Source of the DNA: Anaerolineales bacterium
GTDB taxonomy: Bacteria > Chloroflexota > Anaerolineae > Promineifilales > Promineifilaceae
Length of the DNA stretch: 42,610 nucleotides
Reading direction: 5' to 3'
Assembly (NCBI GenBank): GCA_011524645.1
Contig: WTJY01000106.1
Coordinates: forward strand, 1-42,610
The position numbers and the translations under genes were made by a program. This document shows, piece by piece, positions 35,957 through 42,610 of the stretch. The notes beneath the pieces were generated by a model that was not told the origin of the DNA, made no database searches, and was given only the letters and a program-made list of their open reading frames with translations. Within the stretch, counting starts at the first letter, position 1, and each line of letters starts with the position of its first letter.

Positions 35957-38398
35957 TTAATCTCCCGCCAATGGCTTACGAAACCCATGTGATTTGGTTC
36001 GTACTCTCACACTTGTTTGTTTGCTATTTAACGCTTGTCCTAATTCTCGAACGGCCGTTTTGAGAGCGGTATCTACATTTTGGGTTGTTTGGATTTTTTC
36101 TCGGATTAAATTGATCAGTTGTTCTCGTTCCGCTCGTTGGCGTGTTTGTTCGTAGAATGCGGCATTGCGTAGGGCGATGGCTGTTTGATTGGTGATCGCT
36201 TGAAGCAACTCTTGATCTTGTTCATTGAGCGAATTGATCTCATTGTTTTGAATATCGATGACACCCAGAACTTCGTCTCCCGCTAAGATTGGAATCGCTA
36301 ATTCTGACTTTGTTTCGGGGAGAAGCTCATTGGCTACCCAGCCGCTGTCTTTTGTGACATCGCTAACACGAACCGCCATTTTGCGGCTCATGGCCCGGCC
36401 GACGAGCCCTTGATCACGCGCCAAACTATGCCCACGTTCGATAAGTTGACGGCTAACTTCCCCAGAGCCACTGGTTAATTCGAGACGATCTGTTTTCTCG
36501 TTATAGAGATAAACATGAACGTGGTAATAATCAAATGTGTTTTGAAGCTGTTCGACGACCGCTTGCAATAGGTCGTCGCGGTAAATGATGGTTGACAAAG
36601 CGCGGGTGATTTGGAAACTAGCTTGGAGCGCTTGAGTTCGCTCATCAACCCGTTTTTCCAGTTCTTGGAGGTTGGTTTGAACTTGGTCCGCCATGCCGTT
36701 AAGGGCGTGGCCGAGAATGGCGATTTCATCCCCTGAGTGAATCTCTGCTCGGGCATCTAGATCCCCTCCGGTTATATCTCTGGCAACTTTGGTTAGATCA
36801 AGAATCGGTTCAGAGACGAGTCTTCCGATAAAAGCGGCCGCTAAGCTGCCGATTAACACAACGATTGCACCGATGAGAATTTGGATCTGTTGTTGGGCTT
36901 GGAATGCACTCAAGGCTTCTTCTTGCTCTCGTAGCGCGACGATGCCCCAATCAAGCTCATTGACCTCTTCAATGCTCGATTTTGTGCGAATTTTAGCCGC
37001 GCTGATAAATTGAGAGGATCCTTGGATTTCACTTATCACATAGGCTTGATCGTAAGGAATTTGCGTTGCCCCTTGATTAATATTAATTGGACTTAAGGTG
37101 AAATTTTGCCCCGGAAATTCTAGGACTTGCTCTCCTTCGATAATGACCAATAGCTCTGTTGAATCGATGGCATTTTTCTGATCTTCTACACTTTCTATTA
37201 GATTGTCGAGCAAGTAATTGATGTATAAGATACCGCGTATTTCACCAAACGTATCGTAAATGGGTAAGACGATCGGGATGCCATAGACACCGGCTGTTTC
37301 ACCGGCCGTTGGGCGGCCGATGTATGTTTTACCTATCCCTCCGTTTTGAGCTTCGCGCCACCAACTTTCATCCCCTTGGTAATAATCTCTGGGTAGACCG
37401 GTGGCGGCAATGAGTCCGCCGTATCGATCGGTTAACAAAAGTTCCGTATTTTCAGGAAAGCTTTCTTGGAACTTACGTAGCTCATTCGAGGCACTGTTAA
37501 AAATAACGCTTCTAATATTGGCATTTTGGGGGTTGTTTTTAATGTAGAAACGCCATTGTTGATCTTGGTCTAACAGCTCAGCTTCGATTTCTTCTGGTGA
37601 TAATGAGACATAATTGATATTAATGGTGCTGATACGATTAACGAGAATGGTATTTTCGCGCAAGGTCTCTAGCGAGCGAATTTCACTTGCTAAAATTTCA
37701 CCAAGTGTGGCTGATTCACTAATAGCAAGGTTCTGTAAATTGGTGCCTAGAGAATCTGTAAATAGCTGGCGTAGGGTGCTGGTGACAACGGCCGTGGTAA
37801 TGCTTACTGTCACTACGGTCAAAATTGTGACCGCTGTGATAAATTTCATGCGTAGGCTGTAAAACGGGTAGCTATAAAAGATAAGGACGGCAACCCCTAT
37901 CAGATAGAATAGGGTTGTTAGTAGTATTAATATTTGGGTGGTTATGCCAAAGGTTTGATCGGTTACAACGAACAGGCCGAACGCGATATTCATGATGCCG
38001 ATTGTCGCGCCGGCTAATGTGCTATATTGTGCTAAGTTTTCTGGCAATGTTAGGTAACTGAGCTGCCAGACGACAATAACAATAAGAACACCGATGATAA
38101 TACCGACTCCTTGATAATAAAGAGTAACAGCTGTCCCTCCCCCGACGAAAATCAAGATGTTTATAACGGCCGCAAATTGAGGGCGATTTTGTCGGGCGAG
38201 TGTAAAGGCTCCGAGAGCGGCCAGCGCAGAGACAAACGATGTCCCCGCATGTATATATAACCCATTGTTGTTCTGGATTAATCCGAAGCCCAGCGCGGTG
38301 ACCGCTATGATGCCGAGTAGAATCGCGCTTCCTAGGCTGAGCCAGTAAATATTATTGATTCGGTGGTTATCCTGATTAAAGGAGATTGATTGCATCAT
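35957..38398 (-). CDS. 7TM-Cache-HAMP-GAF receptor without output domain (813 aa)
   Basis: Seven hydrophobic helices at the N-terminus (about 18-38, 47-68, 74-95, 98-118, 125-145, 152-177, 183-204) lead into an extracytoplasmic double-Cache-like domain (205-500, with LLTDRYGGLIAATG and the WWREAQNGG-x4-YIG motif). A membrane helix (504-526), HAMP (526-580), a coiled coil, GAF (598-746) and the shared tail (750-800) follow. Cache domains bind small ligands outside the cell in chemoreceptors and kinases. Here no kinase or methyl-accepting domain follows. It is a full-length paralogue of the next upstream gene. ATG 38398 (or 38395) lacks a clear ribosome site. Confidence 0.92.
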   Translation of the reverse strand: MMQSISFNQDNHRINNIYWLSLGSAILLGIIAVTALGFGLIQNNNGLYIHAGTSFVSALAALGAFTLARQNRPQFAAVINILIFVGGGTAVTLYYQGVGIIIGVLIVIVVWQLSYLTLPENLAQYSTLAGATIGIMNIAFGLFVVTDQTFGITTQILILLTTLFYLIGVAVLIFYSYPFYSLRMKFITAVTILTVVTVSITTAVVTSTLRQLFTDSLGTNLQNLAISESATLGEILASEIRSLETLRENTILVNRISTININYVSLSPEEIEAELLDQDQQWRFYIKNNPQNANIRSVIFNSASNELRKFQESFPENTELLLTDRYGGLIAATGLPRDYYQGDESWWREAQNGGIGKTYIGRPTAGETAGVYGIPIVLPIYDTFGEIRGILYINYLLDNLIESVEDQKNAIDSTELLVIIEGEQVLEFPGQNFTLSPININQGATQIPYDQAYVISEIQGSSQFISAAKIRTKSSIEEVNELDWGIVALREQEEALSAFQAQQQIQILIGAIVVLIGSLAAAFIGRLVSEPILDLTKVARDITGGDLDARAEIHSGDEIAILGHALNGMADQVQTNLQELEKRVDERTQALQASFQITRALSTIIYRDDLLQAVVEQLQNTFDYYHVHVYLYNEKTDRLELTSGSGEVSRQLIERGHSLARDQGLVGRAMSRKMAVRVSDVTKDSGWVANELLPETKSELAIPILAGDEVLGVIDIQNNEINSLNEQDQELLQAITNQTAIALRNAAFYEQTRQRAEREQLINLIREKIQTTQNVDTALKTAVRELGQALNSKQTSVRVRTKSHGFRKPLAGD

Positions 38399-38408
38399 AA
38401 GGAATTAC

Positions 38409-40862
38409 TTAGGCACTAAGCTTGTTTTTCCGTTTTTTCGTATTGTTGGTCGAAGATAGTTTGACAGCGGTTTGGTCGCTACGTAGAGCGACACCTAATT
38501 CTCGAACAGCTGTTTTTAGGGCACTTTCGACATCATGTGTCCGTTGGATTTTGTCGCGGATTTCATTGATCATCGATTCACGGTTCGCACGATGCTGTGC
38601 ATCTTCAAAAAATTGGGCATTGCGGAACGCGACGGCCGTTTGAGCGGCAATCGCTTTGAGGAGCTGTTCCATTTGCTCATCTAAACGGCCGACCTGCGAT
38701 TCTTGGACATCAATCACACCGATCACATGTTCATCAATTGAAATGGGAACGGCGATTTCTGTTTGGGTTGCCGGTAAAAATCGATTAGGGAGCCAATTTT
38801 TATTGAGACGGACATTGCGCTCAAAAATAGATCTGTTTTGCTGCGCGGCGGTGCCGACTAATCCGCTACCTACAGGGATTTGATGTTTATGGTCTAGTAG
38901 TTTGCGGCCAGCTTCACCTGATCCGCTGACCATATTTAATACACTCTGTTCTTGTTGCAATAGATACACATGAACATGGTAAAAATCAAATGTTTCTTGT
39001 AATTGTGTCACGATCTCATTGGCCAATGTTTGGCGATTTAAGATTGTCGAAAGTTTTTGGCTAATGCGAAAACTGATACTGAGTGCTTCCGTGCGCTCAG
39101 ATACTCTTGTTTCTAAAAGCTCGATATTTTCTTTGGTGTTGGTCGCCATTTGATTAAACGTGTTGGCCAATGTGGCGATCTCATCACCGGTTTCAATTGG
39201 GGCTCTTACATCCAACTTTCCTGAGGCGAACTGATTCGCAACATCTGCTAGTCGCATGATCGGGTCTGATACAAGGCGGCTGACTAAAATTGCGAGCGTG
39301 ATGCCGATCACAACAATAATAAATCCGATAAGAATTTGTGTTTGCTGTTGTGAAACCACGGCCGCTTGGGATGATTCTACCGTTTGCGATGCTAGAATTC
39401 CCCAATTTAGGTTATTAATGGGGAGGCGACCCCCCTGTAATTCAATGCCATCAAAGCTCAGGAGATGGGCTTTTCCGCTGTAATTTGCTTCTGTAAATCC
39501 GCTACTGAATAGTGCTACGGCATCAGAGGTTGTCATGGGGATTAGGTAAAAATCGAGTTCCCCTTGATTGACTTCCGCGACAAAATTATTGACCACAAGC
39601 GAGACGAATTGTTCGTTGGTGTTCCCTACATTACTTGTGATGAATAATAATGATTCGGTTAGGTCAAATTCGGTGTAGATAATGCCGATTGGCTCTGATG
39701 CGGAGGTGTCAAAGCCGTCGAATATCGGGGTGGCGATAGGAACATGAATCGTGTTGTTCGCTTCCGATACGATCGGATTGCCCACATAAATTTGCCCTTG
39801 GCCTCCCTTAAACGCCCCTTGCCACCATAAGTTTCCAGCTTGAGTAAACGACTCTGGCGGTTTCGAAGCGGCAACAATACTACCGTACTGATCTGTAATG
39901 ATTATATTGCGATGTTTGGGGAAGGCGTTTTGAAAAACGCGAATATCAACGGCCGTATCTAAGTTTAGAAATGTGGGCCATTCTTCGCGGTCGCGAACAT
40001 TTAGCCAATTCGCTTCATCTTCCGTTTGTCGAACGGCCCGCTCGGCTCTGGTTAATTCGGTATAGATTTTGTTTTGTTGGATGACCGCGATGTGTATCGC
40101 TTGGTTTGTTTGCAACGCCTCGTGAGATTGTACGGTCTGGCTTAAAATCGTCGCTAACGTTTCCGCCCGAAACTGTGATGTGCTCTGTAAGTCATCTTGA
40201 ACTTCGGCCGTTAAAATACGGCTAATCGTTTGTGTAACCGCTACGGTCGTGGCTAAGACCCCCGAAACCGCTAATAGCCCGGTCGCGACAACGAATTTTA
40301 AGCGCAAATTAAAGTGCTGATATCCGTATAGGCTGATTAGCAAAATGATGACGATGAGACTTAGAACATAGCTGAGTAGGATGATACCGGACCGGTCTTG
40401 AATTAAGTTGTGTAATGCTGTGTCGGTGACTGTAAATAGATCGATGCCTACCGGTAAACTGCTGAAAATGGTGGCGGTAAATCCGGCCGTTAAGCGACTT
40501 TCATTTGGTAGAGAGAGAAAGACAATGATCCAAAATATGGGGGCCATGATGACCGCCCAAATAATCCCGAAATTATTGTAGACCAGTGGATGAAGTAAAA
40601 TACTTAGGGTTGCTGCTCCGATAAATATGTAGAGACTGTCTCTGATATTTCCTTGAAATAGGCGGTAAATACCGAAAACGAATAGCGCAACAGCCCCTAG
40701 ATTCGGTAACAGAATGGCGAGTCCTGTGGCGGAGCTCCAATTGGGATGGATTAAAAAGAGGAAGACAAGGCTAATAACACTGATTGGCACCAGCAGGGCG
40801 TATGCGAATAGGGCGGCAAAATAATGATGTTTCGGAATGTCTCTGTTGATATTGGAAAACAT
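38409..40862 (-). CDS. 7TM-Cache-HAMP-GAF receptor without output domain (817 aa)
   Basis: First gene of the sensory run. Seven N-terminal membrane helices (about 14-38, 45-66, 74-92, 98-118, 122-143, 158-182, 188-209), an extracytoplasmic double-Cache-like domain (210-500, with IITDQYGSIVAASK and NLWWQGAFKGGQG), a membrane helix (509-530), HAMP (530-585), GAF (602-750) and the shared tail (755-805) with a basic extension (TKKRKNK). No output enzyme domain. I chose ATG 40862. An in-frame TTG at 40904 would add 14 residues with no support. About 250 bases upstream hold only a candidate promoter. Confidence 0.91.
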   Translation of the reverse strand: MFSNINRDIPKHHYFAALFAYALLVPISVISLVFLFLIHPNWSSATGLAILLPNLGAVALFVFGIYRLFQGNIRDSLYIFIGAATLSILLHPLVYNNFGIIWAVIMAPIFWIIVFLSLPNESRLTAGFTATIFSSLPVGIDLFTVTDTALHNLIQDRSGIILLSYVLSLIVIILLISLYGYQHFNLRLKFVVATGLLAVSGVLATTVAVTQTISRILTAEVQDDLQSTSQFRAETLATILSQTVQSHEALQTNQAIHIAVIQQNKIYTELTRAERAVRQTEDEANWLNVRDREEWPTFLNLDTAVDIRVFQNAFPKHRNIIITDQYGSIVAASKPPESFTQAGNLWWQGAFKGGQGQIYVGNPIVSEANNTIHVPIATPIFDGFDTSASEPIGIIYTEFDLTESLLFITSNVGNTNEQFVSLVVNNFVAEVNQGELDFYLIPMTTSDAVALFSSGFTEANYSGKAHLLSFDGIELQGGRLPINNLNWGILASQTVESSQAAVVSQQQTQILIGFIIVVIGITLAILVSRLVSDPIMRLADVANQFASGKLDVRAPIETGDEIATLANTFNQMATNTKENIELLETRVSERTEALSISFRISQKLSTILNRQTLANEIVTQLQETFDFYHVHVYLLQQEQSVLNMVSGSGEAGRKLLDHKHQIPVGSGLVGTAAQQNRSIFERNVRLNKNWLPNRFLPATQTEIAVPISIDEHVIGVIDVQESQVGRLDEQMEQLLKAIAAQTAVAFRNAQFFEDAQHRANRESMINEIRDKIQRTHDVESALKTAVRELGVALRSDQTAVKLSSTNNTKKRKNKLSA

Positions 40863-41000
40863 ATGATTGATTGGTACTGCGCCTGAAACTTTCAACCAAA
40901 CCAAATGCGGGCATAGTCTGAGTGGAGGGGGAGAATGGAGATGAGGGGGTTTATAATATCGTTTTTAGTTTTAATATACTTCTTTGAATCTACTTAAAAT

Positions 41001-41009
41001 ATCATAACA
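41001..41009 (-). promoter_or_regulatory. Possible extended -10 promoter of the sensory run
   Basis: In the AT-rich gap between the receptor gene and the AhpD-like gene the minus strand reads TGTTATGAT, an extended -10 element (TG-N-TATGAT) without a clear -35. Transcription would start about 130 bases before the first receptor. The rest of the gap (40863-41118) shows no gene and no strong terminator for the gene at 41119. Confidence 0.3.
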
Positions 41010-41118
41010 TAAAAATAAATTGTGGCTGTGAATTCGACGTAACGACAACCCTATTATTGATGAGAAAATAGTCCTCTATTCTTATGAATGCATCATGGTG
41101 TGGGGGAACTTTTGTTTG

Positions 41119-41703
41119 CTAACGGCCGAGTGTGTAATACTCTTCGTTTGGTCGCATACCAGAGGCGGATGCGAGACGATTTGTAAAATTAAACATCGCG
41201 GCCGTTTCTGCAATATCGAAAATCCCTTCATCTGAGAAGCCGAGTTGGCGTAGATTTTCGATGTCGCCCTGATTGCAGTCAACCGGCCGGTTGGTGATTT
41301 TTACCGCATAATCAAGCATCGCAGTTGTTCTTTTGTCTAGCCCTGCACGAGTATAGTCGAAAATGATGCGTTCTGACAGGGTTGGGATACCTGATTTTTG
41401 GCGTAACTCTGCACCATGTGCGACAAGGCAATATAAACACTGGTTTTCGGCCGACACGACCAAACAAATCATTTCCCGTTCCGCTTCGCTTAACTCTGAT
41501 TCCCCTTGCATGAGTTCGCGAAAATGGTTAAACCACGGCCGGAAATGGGTCGGCCGGATGGTATAGCCTAAGAAGACATTGGGGACAAATCCCAAAACTT
41601 CTTTCGCTTTGCCAAATAGTTTGCGCAACCCTTCATCTTCAATATTTTCGCCCGGCATTTCTAGCCAAGAAAACTGATCATTTTGTTTGAGTTCAATGCC
41701 CAT
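41119..41703 (-). CDS. AhpD-like peroxidase-related protein (carboxymuconolactone decarboxylase fold)
   Basis: A 194-residue all-helical protein with the AhpD redox motif: Glu86, Cys89-Leu-Tyr-Cys92 and His96 in the order E-x2-C-x2-C-x3-H. AhpD-type proteins use the CxxC pair in thiol-dependent peroxide reduction. The family of uncharacterised peroxidase-related enzymes has this length and the PxxF-x2-Y start of the helical core. The real substrate is unknown. It lies 38 bases after the DtxR-like gene on the same strand and is probably cotranscribed, which would link it to metal or oxidative stress. AGGA precedes ATG 41703. Confidence 0.85.
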   Translation of the reverse strand: MGIELKQNDQFSWLEMPGENIEDEGLRKLFGKAKEVLGFVPNVFLGYTIRPTHFRPWFNHFRELMQGESELSEAEREMICLVVSAENQCLYCLVAHGAELRQKSGIPTLSERIIFDYTRAGLDKRTTAMLDYAVKITNRPVDCNQGDIENLRQLGFSDEGIFDIAETAAMFNFTNRLASASGMRPNEEYYTLGR

Positions 41704-41741
41704 AAAAATATATTCCTGCTTATCTCGAGTATCGAATTGAG

Positions 41742-42452
41742 CTAGTTGGTGAGGGTAACCAAAACGGCCGAGGCCACACGGTGACCTACCGTAATTTTCT
41801 CTTGCTCAATTTGCAAGGTCATTGGCTCTTGAAAAGGGGGGACCTTGAGGACGGTGAAGGCGGCACCCGGTTTGAGACCAAGCTCGGCCACATAGCGCAA
41901 AAGTGCGCCATCATTTTCATTGCGAACACGTGAGACGACACCGGCCGCGCCGACTGGTAGCGCAGAAAGAGGCTGGTAGTCGAAATCGGGCATAAAGCCA
42001 TCCTTGGTAGGAATGGGGGCTCCATGTGGATCAAATTCTGGGTAATCGAGTGCTTTGGCGATTTGCTCTTCTAGTTTTTCACTAATGACATGTTCTAAGA
42101 TATCGGCTTGTTCATGGACTTCATCCCAGCCAAAACCTAGCGCCTCAATTAAATAAGTTTCGACTAAGCGGTGATGTCGAATGACTTCTAGGGCGATTTT
42201 TTCACCATTTTCAGACAGTGTAACCCCTTGATGTTTGGTGTAATCAACCAGTTGTAATTTCGACAGGCGCTTAATCATGCCGGTGACTGATCCCGGCTTT
42301 ACATCACGCGCATCGGCTAGACGAGAGGTGGTGACAGGGCTTTCTTCGCGGGCTAGTTTGTAAATCGTTTTGAGATAGTCTTCGATCGCTTGGTGGGTTA
42401 GGCTTCCTTGTTGCACCGATGTGCTACCATCTAAAGATTTGATCTCAGGCAT
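41742..42452 (-). CDS. DtxR/MntR-family metal-dependent regulator
   Basis: A 236-residue regulator that in characterised relatives binds Fe(II) or Mn(II) and then represses metal-uptake or stress genes. Order: N-terminal winged helix (about 20-80, QAIEDYLKTIYKLA, VTTSRLADARDVKPGSVTGMIKRL), dimerisation/metal domain (85-160, RHHRLVETYLIEALGFGWDEVHEQADILEHVIS with His/Glu ligands), and a C-terminal SH3-like FeoA-type domain (165-235). The GFGWDEVHEQADILEH stretch is typical of the IdeR/DtxR branch, but Fe versus Mn cannot be decided by eye. ATG 42452 has AAGGGGG upstream. Its first partner may be the AhpD-like gene downstream. Confidence 0.92.
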   Translation of the reverse strand: MPEIKSLDGSTSVQQGSLTHQAIEDYLKTIYKLAREESPVTTSRLADARDVKPGSVTGMIKRLSKLQLVDYTKHQGVTLSENGEKIALEVIRHHRLVETYLIEALGFGWDEVHEQADILEHVISEKLEEQIAKALDYPEFDPHGAPIPTKDGFMPDFDYQPLSALPVGAAGVVSRVRNENDGALLRYVAELGLKPGAAFTVLKVPPFQEPMTLQIEQEKITVGHRVASAVLVTLTN

Positions 42453-42585
42453 TATGCCCCCTTCTGTGATTGTCTGATATTTGGGTGAAATTTGGAGTCA
42501 AGTCGAGCCATGCATGGTGTGATGAGTTGGATAATGTGGGTTGTCAAAGATGCATTCCCTTTATTTTACCACGTTTATCATTTGC

Positions 42586-42604
42586 CGAATTTAAATTCGA
42601 ATTT
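42586..42604. promoter_or_regulatory. Overlapping palindromes upstream of the DtxR-like gene (possible operator)
   Basis: A 14-base perfect palindrome CGAATTTAAATTCG (42586-42599) overlaps a 12-base palindrome AAATTCGAATTT (42593-42604). They lie about 135-150 bases before the DtxR-like start. A possible -10 (TAAAAT on the minus strand, near 42567-42572) follows. The position suits an operator over the -35 region, but the sequence is not a known DtxR or MntR box. Confidence 0.35.
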
Positions 42605-42610
42605 ACACTT

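Noticed and set aside
16816-40862. Hidden histidine kinase domains in the other large GAF proteins
   Set aside because: No H-box, N-box or G-box motifs are present; their C-terminal helices match the shared tail instead of HisKA.

Overview
The window looks like a chromosome segment of a mid-GC bacterium, most likely a Chloroflexota (Anaerolineae-like) member. The inference rests on the order tuf - tRNA-Trp - secE - nusG - rplK - rplA - rplJ - rplL, an RNase J, and very long GAF/PAS proteins whose repeat style is typical of that phylum. No database was searched, so the taxonomy is inference. The palindrome CGGCCG is strikingly frequent, about 90 copies counted by eye.

Layout. 1-4050 (+): the end of tuf, a terminator, tRNA-Trp and the secE-nusG-rplK-rplA-rplJ-rplL block, with an L10-leader attenuator before rplJ and a terminator after rplL. 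4095-8192 (+): a Maf-type pyrophosphatase, a TPR-like protein with a C-terminal anchor, a PP2C phosphatase and RNase J. A short divergent reading frame with two CxxC pairs lies on the minus strand between the last two. 8200-10770 (+): a purine cluster of 5-hydroxyisourate hydrolase, a frame-broken dual-specificity phosphatase, urate oxidase and a xanthine phosphoribosyltransferase with a structured leader, closed by a strong bidirectional terminator.

10784-40862 (-): the main accessory region, about 30 kb of head-to-tail genes. In transcription order: two 7TM-Cache-HAMP-GAF receptors, two membrane GAF proteins, one membrane multi-GAF protein, two soluble GAF/PAS proteins, a small STAS/SEC14-like protein, a soluble HAMP-like/GAF protein, a GAF protein with a canonical LOV photosensor domain, one giant PAS/GAF histidine kinase, and one single-domain response regulator. 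Nine of the large proteins have no kinase or other recognisable output domain. They end instead in a similar tail of about 55 residues. A degenerate GAF-like module marked by G-W-x2-Y recurs seven times in six proteins. The simplest reading is one sensory array in which many kinase-less sensors (membrane, cytosolic and light-sensing) feed a single kinase/regulator pair. This is the best candidate for an undescribed system in the window.

41119-42452 (-): an AhpD-like peroxidase-related protein and a DtxR/MntR-family metal regulator with palindromes upstream. I see no transposases, CRISPR arrays, rRNA or phage genes.
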